NCBI GenBank assembly: GCA_030770545.1
Contig: CM061097.1
Span: 868,501 to 932,500 of the forward strand
Direction of reading: 5' to 3'
DNA length: 64,000 nucleotides
Origin: Macropodus opercularis
Lineage: Eukaryota; Chordata; Actinopteri; Anabantiformes; Osphronemidae
Position 1 is the stretch's first letter; each line of letters begins with the position of its first letter. Below, piece after piece: positions 37,603 to 56,383 of this stretch. The translations under genes were made by a program, and so were the position numbers. Under the pieces are notes generated by a model, which ran no database searches, was not told the DNA's origin, and saw only the letters and a list, made by a program, of their open reading frames with translations.

Positions 37603-37999
37603 GTGAGTACAAGCGTCTGCCCACACTACAGCATCCCAAGTCAAAATTATTTTAAACATAGGAAAAAGCAGAGGATGAAAACGTGTGAAGTTCATTTGAC
37701 CTGCTCCTGCAGTTGCCTATTGGGAGAAATAAAGGCACAGAGAGCAGCAGAGGTTTGTGACAGAGTGGAAGGGAAAGAATTCCAGGTCCTTCCTCCTTGA
37801 AAGTCTTCAGCCTTGCCCACCTCTTACGTGATGGCAGCTCTCGGGCCGTTTCCCTCCTTTCCCCCTCACACTCTGCTTTTCCTCGTTGATGCTACGGCAG
37901 CTTCGCTTGAGGCTTTTTTTCCCAGCGTTTCCATTGATATCTATGACATTTGTGTAATATACCAATTTCACGCGGACTCCTACTTGTTCTCTCATCCAG
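37603..37999 (+). other. intron
   Basis: GTGAGT...CCAG intron of 397 bases with a pyrimidine-rich 3' half. Nothing else is seen. Confidence 0.9.
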
Positions 38000-38201
38000 G
38001 TGCTGTTGTGGTCGTCTGATAGGTCAGCACGTGGGTCAGCCCCCGGGCAACTCTTCCAGTCAGAATGACAAGGCGGAGCGGTCGGCCAAGAACGACAGCT
38101 TGTCGGAGAAGTGGTCGATCAGCAAGCACACGCAGCTCAGCCCCACTGATGCCTTTGGCACCATTGAGTTCCAGGGAGGAGGACACTCCAACAAAGCCAT
38201 G
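38000..38201 (+). CDS. trpm3: trpm3 exon 3 (residues 95-162)
   Basis: It encodes CCCGRLIGQHVGQPPG, a Ser/Asn/Lys-rich variable linker (SSSQNDKAERSAKNDS), then the conserved EKWSISKHTQLSPTDAFG and IEFQGGGHSNKAM. The variable linker is where teleost and mammalian TRPM3 differ most in this half of the protein. With exon 2 it sums to 282 bases, so it ends in phase 0. The donor GTGACT is weaker than its neighbours. Confidence 0.97.
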
Positions 38202-39269
38202 GTGACTCCCGCGAAAAAGCTCGGTGTTGCATTTTGTCATTGTCCTGCACAAACCTTGCCTCTCGAGCTTGTCAACATGTAGGACAGATCCTCCAAAAAT
38301 ACACAGAAGCCAACAGGATGCAGGCAGTTTGTTGACCTCTGGTCGAAGACTCCCTGGAGGTAGAGAGTGTGTTAGCATCACTTAAGCTTGAAGAGAAATA
38401 TCACATGATGACAGCAAGGAGACAAACAGCAAAACTCTCAGGAAAGATGATGTCGAATGACGGGTCCTGAATGAAACGAAGGACTGGATACTTTTTAAAG
38501 AAAGAATAAACTTCAAACGCATTAGAATGAAAAATATATTGATGTACATATCGTTAATTGGCTGCAGTAAACCGATGACATTTTACAGGACACAGGTCAG
38601 GACAGGACAGTGTGAAATGCGTAATTACTCCAGCCTGTGGTTCTGTCCAGTCATTTCATTTCCCCCACAGCCCAAAAGCTAAATGAAAATAAGTCAGTAG
38701 GACTCCGTGCACCGTCCTCATTCCAGCCAACAACTAATTAAAAGACATCACATATGTTAAATTATTTGAGCTCGATAACACGTAAAATGGCTTTGTTTAT
38801 TATAAGTAATACCGTATCATTATTAATTTATTGTCTGTAGTGGCTGTTAGACAGATTGCACTTGATTAATCAATCCGGCCCAGAAGTACCTTAACCTTAA
38901 TAACGCAGTCACATCTGAAATAACCACACACCTACGCTGGCATCCAGGGAATTCAGACGATCGAGGCTGAGTAATGTCTGATTTATTCACTCTGTTAAAT
39001 TATTCATCCACACACATGTCAGGCTGGGTGTCTGAGAGAGAATTAGACAGATAAACAGATGCTCGGGAGGCACGTGGCTCTTCAATCACGGCAAACATCT
39101 GTTCCCTACTTCATAACCAGAGAAATGAAAACCTTACACTTTACATGGTACAGATTATTCACACGCGTCTTTATTGTCACACATGCTTCGCGTGTGCGTA
39201 GCTGTGTGGAGGCTTGTTCCTCGTGCTCGTGCAGACACTAAGTGGTCGTGTACTGTGTGATGTTTGTAG
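38202..39269 (+). other. intron
   Basis: 1,068 bases from GTGACT to TTTGTAG. AT-rich around 38740-38900. No element recognised. Confidence 0.85.
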
Positions 39270-39483
39270 TACGTGCGCGTGTCTTATGACACGAAGCCGG
39301 ACCTGCTGCTCCACCTGATGACCAAGGAGTGGCAGCTGGAACTGCCCAAGCTGCTCATCTCCGTCCATGGGGGCCTGCAGAACTTTGAATTGCAACCTAA
39401 ACTCAAACAGGTCTTTGGGAAAGGGCTCATCAAGGCTGCCATGACGACGGGAGCGTGGATCTTCACTGGGGGCGTCAACACAG
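39270..39483 (+). CDS. trpm3: trpm3 exon 4 (residues 163-234), MHR1/SLOG-like domain
   Basis: It encodes YVRVSYDTKPDLLLHLMTKE, WQLELPKLLISVHGGLQNFE and FGKGLIKAAMTTGAWIFTGG, ending one base into a Gly codon at the donor GTAAGA. This is the core of the TRPM N-terminal SLOG/LSDAT-like fold. The glycine-rich TTGAWIFTGG loop is a hallmark of the family. SLOG folds bind nucleotides or lipids elsewhere, but ligand binding in TRPM3 is not shown by this sequence. Confidence 0.98.
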
Positions 39484-40521
39484 GTAAGAATGGGTCACGT
39501 GACGTTTCACACGCCCCAGTTCTGGTCTGACGCTCGTGCTTGTGGAGTGTGATGAGTGTGTTAACATGACCCCTGATCATTGCCGGCTATTAAATAAGCA
39601 TCAACCAATATCATCGAGGCTGTAAAGATGTTGAACTACTGAATCACGGTGAAAGTGTGAAGTAATAACTCTCAGTTAATATTTCATGCATAATGAATGG
39701 AAGTAGTGTCAGGGATTGTAGAAAGCTTATTCTCATTCATGGCTCGAAGTCTCTGGAAGGACGTCATATTCAATTCTGATGGGATTTAACATTTTAAGCA
39801 CTGGTCTTTAAGTCAGAGCAATAAAGGAATTTTCTTGTAAGAGAGTAAAAGAACCGGGTGTGGAGGAGATCTCATACTACAGAGATCTCTTCTGTAATAG
39901 ACGATGAAGGCAAGAGCAGGAACGTTACAGGTAACATGGTTACTGCAAACAGCATTTTAAATCAAACTCGAAATGGAAAATAACGAAGGACCAGATGACA
40001 GACAGCACATGAGTTATGCATAACTATCGATTTATATTTATGGGACGTAGCCTGAGTGTAATATGTTCTTATTAACATGATTACCATGCACCAATATTTA
40101 AATAATTGATTATAGTGTTATATTAATGTTTTTGGTTTACCTTTGGCAAAAAATAAATAAAATTAAATAAAGAATACAATTAAAAAGAGAGATGAGAACA
40201 AGTAGAAATGACAGTAGTGCAAAAAGCATCGACGCAAATATAGAAACAAATAGAAAGTAAGATTTTGTGACAGAATGGGTGCAGAGGCAAGAAAGAGGAA
40301 GAGCGAGTCCTGAATAATGGATGGAGGGATGATTAGAAGGACAGATGAGAGTGGAGGTGCAGAACGAATGAACGTCCGCAGGAGAGATGCGGTCAGATGG
40401 CGTCCATGTCTAACGGCTGCGTCCAGGGCTGGTCTGGAGCTGCTGTGTTTCACGAAGCCGGTTTATCCTTCACAGAGTGGATCACTGACTTGTTTCCCGC
40501 TTGCTTGTCCCGCTCCCTCAG
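39484..40521 (+). other. intron
   Basis: 1,038 bases. AT-rich around 40030-40200. No repeat family or RNA recognised. Confidence 0.85.
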
Positions 40522-40646
40522 GGGTCATCCGCCATGTGGGCGATGCACTGAAAGACCACGCCTCCAAGTCGAGGGGGAAGATCTGCACCATCGGCATCGC
40601 CCCATGGGGCATAGTGGAGAATCAGGAGGATCTTGTAGGAAAAGAT
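40522..40646 (+). CDS. trpm3: trpm3 exon 5 (residues 234-275)
   Basis: It encodes GVIRHVGDALKDHASKSR, GKICTIGIAPWGIVENQE and DLVGKD, ending in phase 0 at the donor GTAAGT. The block G(V/I)xxxVGDAL and IGIAPWG continue the SLOG-like domain. Only conservative changes from the mammalian sequence are visible (LVGK for LIGR). Confidence 0.98.
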
Positions 40647-41028
40647 GTAAGTTTACAAAGTCAAGACATTCCCGCCGTGTTTACAATACATGTGAAACGT
40701 TCATCCGGCTTCACAGTAGACAAAGCACTGAAATTACAACAGGCAGCTTATTACCAGAGATGCTGAATCAGCCAGTCCTTCAAAGTGAGATGAGCAGCTG
40801 GTGGAACCACAAGTTCAGGCTGGAGAAGTGTTCATGCTGACTCAGTGCAGTCTGTCCACACGTCAGGCAGAGCTGATTGAGATGATGCTGCTGCTCGGTT
40901 TTCATGCTTGATTGGCCTCAACGACACGTTTAATGAGCACAACTCATCCTTGTAAATGGTTCACATGCGAAACAATCATTTGGGCTTCTCTCCGACTTTT
41001 GCATGACTGTAGAACCTTGTGTTTCCAG
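40647..41028 (+). other. intron
   Basis: 382-base GTAAGT...CCAG intron. Nothing else is seen. Confidence 0.9.
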
Positions 41029-41200
41029 GTGGTACGTCCATACCAGACCATGTCCAACCCCATGAGCAAGTTGACGGTTCTAAACAGTCTCCACTCCCAC
41101 TTCATCCTGGCAGACAACGGTACCACGGGAAAGTACGGCGCTGAGGTCAAACTGCGACGCCAGCTGGAGAAACACATCTCCCTGCAGAAGATCAACACGC
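41029..41200 (+). CDS. trpm3: trpm3 exon 6 (residues 276-333)
   Basis: It encodes VVRPYQTMSNPMSKLTVLN, HSHFILADNGTTGKYGAEVK and LEKHISLQKINTR, and ends one base into the last Arg codon at the donor GTGAGT. FILADNG(T) and GAEV are conserved TRPM N-terminal motifs. The junction INTR|IGQG is where the mammalian 25-residue exon 8 cassette is inserted in some isoforms. The following intron carries mir-204. Confidence 0.98.
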
Positions 41201-42139
41201 GTGAGTGGGATTAACTGTCTCTGTGTAAATGGCTCCGGCTCAACTCACCTATTGACCCCAAACGAGAGACACTGATAACTGTACAATGACACTGCAGTGA
41301 ATCCTGGTTCTATCAACAAATCCACTGTGGGCTAATTGAGTTCAAAGTGGGTTTTGTAGCTGCAACCAGACTAAAATGATCTTCACTGGCTTTGAGGATT
41401 CATGCTGTGGGTGTATTTTTAGATGCTGTGATGTAACTGCGTGCTGGAAAACCGTCTTTCTTTCAGGAGCCTTTATTTTTTCCTGACAGTTCTCATGAAC
41501 TCTTCCCACAAATGAACCTGCCTGATAATCTGCGTCCTCCTGTTCTGCAGTCATCAGATCGCTTAATGAAAGCATTCGTTCTAAAGGGTACAAACACTGT
41601 GTGTGTCCTGCACGTAAACACACACTGTGACGCACAACACTCTGCTCTGTTGTACTAGAGACCACGCATGGATATAATCATCCACGTCTATTGCAGAACA
41701 ACGAGTCGTTTTAATATGTTGCATTCGTGTGTCTTCTTCTCTCACACACAGACACACTTCATCTCTGTGGTGCTTTAAATGCATGTCTCAAACGTGTCAC
41801 AACCAGAAACAAAGAAAAACTAAACCGAGTGTTGAAAGTGTGTATTAGCCTGTTTCGTTGTCAGCAGAAAGCCTTTCTATAATAGTTTCCTCTGGGTTTG
41901 ACGTACATCTTAACAACAGTGTTTATTTTAAACCATAGTGTCAGGAGACACCACGAGACCAACAAACCTGTTTGCTTTTCCGTCAGATGGCTCGCTGATG
42001 CTCGCTGGTAGGGACTTTGCAAGGGTAAGTTCAACGGCATTCATAAAACATGAGTTAGCGTCCCCGTGTTCCTGCTGAGCCCCTGTGACACGTCCTTGGA
42101 CTGACGGGACACACAGATGTGTTCCCTCCCTTGTCATCC

Positions 42140-42236
42140 TCCAGCCGTGTGACTGATGGACTTCCCTTTGTCATCCTATGCCTGGACTAATACAGAATGG
42201 GCTGGGAAGGCAAAGGGACGCCCAGTTGTCATAAAA
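42140..42236 (+). ncRNA. mir204: mir-204 microRNA precursor hairpin
   Basis: The 5p arm at 42162-42183 starts TTCCCTTTGTCATCC and ends TATGCCT, matching the miR-204-5p sequence I know at all 22 positions. TATGCCT (not the miR-211 ending) separates it from miR-211. The 3p arm at 42201-42221 begins GCTGGGAAGGCAAAGGGACG, matching miR-204-3p. The two arms pair around a terminal loop of about 17 bases. The lower stem (TGACTGATGG with CCCAGTTGTCA) pairs imperfectly, as expected for a pri-miRNA. In vertebrates miR-204 sits in the sense orientation in a TRPM3 intron, and miR-211 in the matching TRPM1 intron, so the context agrees. Expression is expected to follow the host gene (retinal pigment epithelium, lens, choroid plexus in mammals). 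Hairpin ends are approximate. Confidence 0.97.
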
Positions 42237-43122
42237 GCATCCACACATCCTGCATTTATACGTCATGTAACTAGATTAGTTAGCTGCTTGTTTCCATCCT
42301 TGCACGGCCGCTAACCTTGACCTCAGCCTGGGGTGACACTGAGCGTTACTCCGTTCAGGATGGAAACCCTGTTTCTCCTGATGTCGCTTCGGCTAAAGGC
42401 ACACATCAAAAAGATGAGGCCTCTTCTGTACTTGTATGATGAGAAGACATATACAAACGTCCTCATAACAGAGTAAATGTGATCTGTAATGCAGAACCAC
42501 GCTGTCGCGTTGTGGACACCAGCAGAGGGAAGAGGAAGAGGCTATTAGACAGCAAATGCTCTGCCCCCTTTTCCTCCCTCACTGTATGTCTGCATAATGT
42601 ACCTTGTTCTGCTCGGGCTCTTTACTGCTTCATTTACCTCCACGAGCTTGACAGACAAGCACCATTTATGGTTTGATTAGCTCTCTGCAGTCATTCGAGG
42701 AGTAGATCGGTTTTCCTCACAGCATGAGGGAAGTGTAGCTCGGGGTTGGGTCAAGGAAAAAAGCAGTTTGAATGCCTAACATGTGGACTAGAGACCACAC
42801 ATGACCATGAGCTCTGTTTTCTGAACACACAAGATAAACGACATGGGGTGAAGAGATTTGTAGAGTTTCCCTAAGGCTGGCAGTCGTGGAGCTAATCCTT
42901 CTGAGCCTGTGCCACAGACGTCACCATGTTACTGCTGGGCCTGCTCCAAGTTAAAGCCCCTTCATGAATCAGTTCTATACAACACGTAAATGAACATTTT
43001 AGTATTTCTTTATGACTAGACCCTGGACTATAAGGAGCCAAGCTAAGGCTAAGTTCAACTCTTTTATCACTTTACATCAGTCATGCCTCAGTTGAACAAC
43101 ATGGAAACTTTAACAATGACAA

Positions 43123-43175
43123 ATCCAAATGGATCCAAATGGATCCAAATGGATCCAAATGGATCCAAATGGATC
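43123..43175. repeat. 10-bp minisatellite, unit CCAAATGGAT, about 5 copies
   Basis: Five near-identical units in the mir-204 intron. Every unit junction creates a GGATCC (BamHI) site. Confidence 0.95.
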
Positions 43176-46100
43176 ATGTGCTTTGAACCTGAAATGCCTG
43201 AAAATGTAGATAATTTCTACAATTGTAAGACAAGTGACTGTAGCCTCTGATGTTAGCAAAGCTCAGTGAAGTCACTGAGTCCCTGATCTATGGAGGAATA
43301 AATCATCATCAAGGTTCTACGAGTGGACTGAGTGGTTCCGTGGTTCCAGCACAAGGAGACTGATCCCACATCAGTTTCAAAATTTCAAGTCATCGTAAAT
43401 CAGTTAAATCAATTGATGTGTAAATGCAGCTTGATATTTCAGACGAATGAGACCAGAGCATTAGATCCACCTCGTGGTGAATGCTTTGCAGCTCGACCTC
43501 AGCCCTGAGCCGCCTGCAGTAGGTTGGGTTTGGTTCTCAGCTTTTCGGTCAAATTGACTGTGTTCAGTTCGATTTCATTGTCAGGTTTTAGCTGCAGTTT
43601 TCTTCCTGTGCTCCTCAGCGTTTCCTGTGTTGCAGCACATTAAAGAGCTTTGATTCCTGGTTTGGGAAAGAAAACTATTAAGGTTACTGAGCCGCCCTGT
43701 TCCTTAATTCCTGGTTTATCCCACAATTCCCGGAGTCCAGTGTTCAGTCAACTGTTCACATGTTGCAGCATCGCGCCTGAAACGTGATGATTCCACTGGA
43801 CAATGACTATAAAACCGATTACAGCTGATGATTGATCAGTCGTTCTGTCTGAATTGGGTGGAGATGAGTCTCTTAATTCCTCTTTCAGCCGTCATGAACA
43901 TTTCGCTGAAACCCTTCGGTACGTTCCTTTGTCTTCATGTTGCATCACCAGTCACGGCACCTTTTCACCCTTTTCAGAGCCCCTCAGTGAAGCACAGCTG
44001 CTGCCTTGAATCTACACTTGGTGTAAAGTCTCTGTTTTTAAATTAATGCCATGAATGTATCGTGTGGGGCTGATGGTTAATGAAAAGCAGAATGTCTTGA
44101 GGAACATAAAGTCACTGTCCTAAGACAGGAAACGTTTTATTTAAAAAGTGGACGAACGCAGCTCACTGAACAGCTTCTCTGACGCCTCTGTGGCAGTAGC
44201 TGCACACACCTGCCTCAGAGAAAGGAAGACGACGGGAGAAGGGGCAGAGAAAACGGACCGTGAGGGAGACGGGACGTCAGGAAGCGCAACTGGCGAGACG
44301 CGACATTACCTCGAGGCCTTTCACTGAAGAAGCAGGATTAAGAGATCGAAGGCATAAGAGGCTTCGTCCATGACTGTTGAATGAGAAGAAATTACCTGGA
44401 ATCTTTATACTGTATGAAACGTGGATGCACATTCTAGACCTGGGAGGGAATGAAATCTACTCTTTTGTGCAAGTTTAGATAAAATACGAGTTTGAGTTTG
44501 AGTTTGACCTCCTCCATTTTACCTCCATTACTCAGAATATTAAGGTGGACACACAAACGTTTTGTACATTGAATGTGTGCGCAGGTTTAGGCGCGTGTGT
44601 TTCATGTGTGTAACCTTACTTAATAACTTCTAACAGAGGTTTCATTAATCAGATCGTACGTGCTGAGATAATTGAATGGAGAGGCCACGAGGCTTTGTGT
44701 TGCAGATTAGCTGTGACATTGTGACTCTACCATGGAGCAGTTCATAGCAAAGAGATTACAGAGACGCTGTGGACTGTGGAAGGACGTTTCCTTCGATACC
44801 GGATACGAGTGTCCGTCCGTCTAAAGCTGTTTAGGGTTGTGTGCGTGTCAACAAAGCACAGAATAGCGTGAAAAGTTTGTGAATAGACTTTTTCAAGACT
44901 GCGACTAGACTGTAAATCTATGCATCTGCAGTCTCTGGGTTGATTCTGGTGGCTCGTTCAGTTAATGAGTCTGAACTGATGCTGTCCTGTCTGTGCAGGA
45001 CATAAAATGTTTGGGGACACATGAGAACCAACGAACAATGGGAACAAAACGCGTCAGAATGATGAACGTGAAGCAGCGGAGTGTTCAGCCCTGCGGTGGA
45101 AGCGCAGGAGTCAGAGCTGGGTTACATACACGACTGGCTCCAGGTGTGGTTTCAGGTTGAAGATCTGCACGGATGACAACGTGTTATGTGTTGTGGAGAG
45201 AATGTGAGTGTGATGATATTGGGGTCTGTGGGGTTTTCTCTGGATGCTTCCTTCCAGGTGCATCTGTGATCAGATCATTCACCGCGTTTAAAGTTTATTA
45301 GCGCGTGTTATGAAGTGTGATGTAGTTCAAATTCCTGTGAGTAGGTCAAAAGCAACAGGAGGTTGTTCGTGTCACAGCATGACTGAAAGTACGTTTTGGG
45401 AGAGATGCTCTGTCCTTTTAATGAAGCTTTTGTTCCCGTCCTGTGGAATCACGCTGCCTTCACCGACCTGATGTTTTCTCACTGGATTACGTGTTTTTGA
45501 TGTGTGTGTAAGGCTGCTTTTCTTTTGCATGTTGCTGGTGGTGGGGTGTAAAGACAACACCCACGTAGTGTAGCGCACCTCCTCCAGTCATGCTGATTAT
45601 AATTTGACACATACAAGGACAAATTCGTAGACACTTGCACACACCCCCACATGCAAAGGCAGCTCCACATGCAGCGGGTGAGTCATTGCTGGATCCTTAA
45701 TTAAGAGCATCTAAGCATGTTACGTGTGTCTCGCTTACACGCGTTTCTTTTCCTCCACATCCCTCAGTTCTTCGCTACTTCCTCGTCTCCCAGGCTGGAT
45801 AAATTTAGCTCCGTGGCCATGGATTCTCACGAACCACCCCTCTGCTGTTTCACACTTTTACAGGGTAGTTTCCCTCCTGAGAGAGAAGGTGTGGGCTCTG
45901 GTGTTCAGTAACTCCACTGTCTGATGCGTTGGAGTGTGTGAGTGGTACATACGTACTGTAACACACACACACTCATCAAAGTCTTCACTTTCAGTATGAA
46001 AACTGCAAGTTCGCTGACAGAACAATGGCAAAGCATTAATGGTTTAAGGACGACACATTACGAGCTTTGGCACAAAAACCTTTCCTGCCTAATTATACGT

Positions 46101-47930
46101 GTATCTGTAAAAAGCAAAGAGCCGCGTTTGCTTCGTCAGCCGTGCGTTAGTGCATCAGTTCACCCACAGGAACAAACACAGTTCTGACGCCGGGCCCAGC
46201 GTTTCTCAGCCCAACGAGAAGATGAGAATTGCTGTCAGCTGCATGTCTGCGTGTGTGTGTCCGTGAAGGCACAGCTGTGCTTTCCCCTCCTCATCCTCTC
46301 CCTGGTGGCTTTCAGTTGAGCAATAATCTGTTTTAGATACTGCAACATTGCCTCCAAAGCTCAGTAGTCATCAATATCAATGCCCGATCCAACGCAACCT
46401 GCCCTCACACATGCGTACACAGAAAAAAAACCCAACAGAAATGGAACGGACTCGAATACAAAATGTCATCAGTCTGCTCGACTCTCACATTTTGCGCCGC
46501 TGATTTATGGTCGTGTGATGTGTTGTGGCACGGTGACGTTTCACCTCTTTGAAGTAGGCGAGGCCTCGAAAACATTCCCCTTATGTAACTGTCCCTGCTT
46601 CAAGGCCGCATGAGGCTGAGAGACAGACCGTAATGGTGGTGGGTGTGCGTTGGGAGACAGACTTAGCGTCTTCCTTTGTGAATTATGCAGACCAGGATAA
46701 GGTACTTACACAGCGTTTGAATTAGAAGAGTCAAAACATGCAACAGAAAATACAGCCATGCGAGACAGAACGGGAGGCAGAGGATACGAATGAGACTGTG
46801 ACAAAACCTTAAGCCGGGAAGTGCTTTCAAAAGGGTCATTTAATGACTGTGGGACTTCAGAGGTTCGCCTCAGCTGAGTATTGGAGGAAAGCATCTGCGT
46901 CACGCCGAAGACAAAGAAGCTGTTTGGTGAGAGGCACGTCTGAAACAGCTGTTGTCCAAAAGGTCCTTTTGAAATGTGAAGGATGACAACAGATAGGAAG
47001 CAGAGAGCAGCAGGACCGAGGTTTGAGGCCAACCAGTAAAATGCCTCTGATTTCTGTGGGTGGAAGTGGATGAACAGCTGAACGTTCAGAAGAAGGCGGT
47101 GGACCCAGTGATGAGCAATGGGATGAAGCATCCATCCGTCATCTTCTCCAAGGCCTGGCTGCAGTGGCAGCAGGTTAACTTGACCTCCCTCTGAATTTAC
47201 TGTCGTGTTAAGAGCGCGTTGAGGGATATTCAGCTTGAGATGCTAGTTGTGTAGCTAGGAGCCAAGTGTGATGGCAGGAGCTTAAACAGCCAGTGGCAAG
47301 TGTGTGAATTTGCACAGTTGTGTCTTCTTTACGATCTTGGCTACTTCAACACATTCATGGACTTTCCCTTTACTAACGTGGTGCAAATCAAACGGGGACA
47401 TATTTTATTACATGCAACTAAAAAAAGAAAAAGCGCAGCTTGGATATTTTACACTTGCTTCACATTCAAGACTAATCGCGGTTCGATAAGAATCGCTGCT
47501 AGTTCACAGTTTGTATGTTTGAGCACAAAAAAGCAAACGTGATAACTGAGCCAGTAGAGAACCACAGAGTTCGACGCAGTCATGTGCTGTAGGTGGTTGG
47601 ATTGGAGGGAAGCGTGGTGATAATAGCTTGATCAATAATCCATGACTCGTAGTCATGGAGCCGCTGTTCGTGAGTTTATCGGTTCCTTCTCACTCTCTGT
47701 TTTCTCTCTCACACACACGGACTGAAAAGAACAACGTGTGCTGGTTATTTTTGGTGCAGGTACTTTTTCCACAAACCTCTGTCCCTGAAACACATCACTG
47801 CCATAAAAAGCACACGGTGCTTTGACAATGGAGACATTATGTTGGTTGTAGTTGGCAGTAAAATCAGCCTTTTGTACGTCGGCACTGCTGATGTGGTGAA
47901 GCTCCCTGTTTTTGCTCCCTCTGTGTGCAG

Positions 47931-48105
47931 GTATCGGTCAGGGTGTTCCCGTGGTGGCTCTGATTGTGGAGGGCGGCCCTAACGTCATCTCCATAGTGCT
48001 GGAGTACCTCAGGGACACTCCTCCGGTCCCCGTGGTGGTGTGTGATGGCAGCGGTAGAGCATCAGACATTCTGGCATTTGGACACAAGTACTCAGAGGAA
48101 GGAGG
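47931..48105 (+). CDS. trpm3: trpm3 exon 7 (residues 333-391)
   Basis: It encodes IGQGVPVVALIVEGGPNVIS, LEYLRDTPPVPVVVCDGSG and RASDILAFGHKYSEEGG, ending two bases into the Gly codon at GTATGT. VVALIVEGGPN and (V/I)CDGSGRASD are signature TRPM MHR2 motifs. CDGSGRASD is the most conserved nucleotide-pocket-like loop of the family. Confidence 0.98.
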
Positions 48106-48437
48106 GTATGTACTCACAGGTGAACAGTAGGTAGGACTCATGCTCAAGCAACTGTGGTAAATCTGTTTCAGCCTTGGAAAAAACGCTAATGACAATGTTT
48201 CTAACCATGACAACGCTCTCGTTTAACTAGTATTGAATGAAATGAAAGCCCACAAATGAGAAGTGACACATGTACTGTCTGTATGTACGCGCTACATACA
48301 GATGCAGGTAAAACAATCTGAGCTCATCCTCAGAGATAGCAGCGCTAAGAGGTCCTGTCAACCTCGGTTTTACTTCCTCTTCGCGTCTCCCTGACACGTT
48401 CTCGTCTTTCTTTCCTTCACACCGTCTGCGTGCGCAG
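48106..48437 (+). other. intron
   Basis: 332-base GTATGT...GCGCAG intron. Nothing else is seen. Confidence 0.9.
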
Positions 48438-48561
48438 CATAATCAACGAGTCTCTGCGAGACCAGTTGCTGGTGACCATTCAGAAGACGTTCACCTATAG
48501 CCGCACACAGGCCCAGCATCTGTTCATCATTCTCATGGAGTGCATGAAGAAGAAGGAGTTG
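48438..48561 (+). CDS. trpm3: trpm3 exon 8 of this model (residues 391-432)
   Basis: It encodes IINESLRDQLLVTIQKTFTY, then SRTQAQHLFIILMECMKKKE and L, ending in phase 0 at GTGAGT. It is alpha-helical and begins the MHR2/MHR3 junction. The numbering here counts exons in this window, not the mammalian exon numbers. Confidence 0.98.
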
Positions 48562-55817
<7,256 letters not shown>

Positions 55818-55918
55818 GTGCCAACGCTTCTGCCCCCGACCAGCTGAGTTTGGCTCTGGCCTGGAACAGAGTGGACATCGCTCGCAGTCAGATCTTCATC
55901 TACGGACAGCAGTGGCCT
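55818..55918 (+). CDS. trpm3: trpm3 exon 10 (residues 457-490)
   Basis: It encodes ANASAPDQLSLALAWNRVDI, ARSQIFIYGQQWP, phase 0, donor GTAAGC. It begins the MHR3 ankyrin-like helical repeats. The next exon continues directly with VGSLEQAM. In TRPM1 a long Lys-rich insert sits at this point and it is absent here, supporting TRPM3. Confidence 0.98.
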
Positions 55919-56248
55919 GTAAGCGCCACAGACCTCGCACATCTGCATATTGGTGTGATTTGTGTGTCGTGCTGGATTTGTACAGTATGTGGAGTTTTCT
56001 GCTGTTCACATTTTTCATATTCTAAAAGTAAAATTGTATAACATGCAGAACCAGAAGTCACCGTAAAAAATGTATTAGAGGAAAGAACCATTTCAAGTTG
56101 AGGGCAACACGTCATTGGTGAACAGTTCAGCGTTTGCCTGTGCATTGTGTGTGTGTGACTCAGCTGATGTTAACGTTGTCACCTTCCTGTGTTCTGTATC
56201 GTTTTTACTTGTATTTAATACATGTGTTGTCGCTGCCGTGTGCCTTAG
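55919..56248 (+). other. intron
   Basis: 330-base intron, GTAAGC to CCTTAG. Nothing else is seen. Confidence 0.9.
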
Positions 56249-56383
56249 GTGGGTTCTCTGGAGCAGGCCATGCTGGATGCCTTAGTTCTGGACAGAGTTG
56301 ACTTTGTCAAGCTACTTATTGAAAATGGAGTCAGCATGCATCGCTTCCTTACGCTGTCCAGGTTGGAGGAGCTGTACAACACG
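56249..56383 (+). CDS. trpm3: trpm3 exon 11 (residues 491-535)
   Basis: It encodes VGSLEQAMLDALVLDRVDFV, KLLIENGVSMHRFLTLSRLE and ELYNT, 45 codons, phase 0 at both ends, donor GTAAAA. The DFVKLLIENGV block is an ankyrin-like helical hairpin of MHR3. Confidence 0.98.

Larger units (their letters stand above)
41201..47930 (+). other. mir-204 host intron (6.7 kb)
   Basis: GTGAGT at 41201 to TGTGCAG at 47930. It contains the mir-204 hairpin 0.96 kb from the donor, a 10-bp minisatellite (43123-43175) and a short GAGTTT tandem (about 44486-44506). I found no convincing equivalent of the mammalian 25-residue cassette exon. No other coding or RNA gene is seen. Confidence 0.85.

Noticed and set aside
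40317..40840. Two ~148-codon open frames overlapping exon 5
   Set aside because: Only 40522-40646 in the correct frame is conserved and bounded by AG/GT. The remainder is intron read-through.
43828..44046. Possible equivalent of the mammalian 25-residue cassette exon (TTTCAG at about 43888 followed by an open stretch)
   Set aside because: The peptide after the AG does not resemble the mammalian cassette, and no donor in the right phase closes a segment of about 75 bases.
46706..47131. 141-codon open frame on the - strand in the mir-204 intron
   Set aside because: No motif, no splice context and no similarity I can recognise. One of many chance frames of this size in 64 kb.
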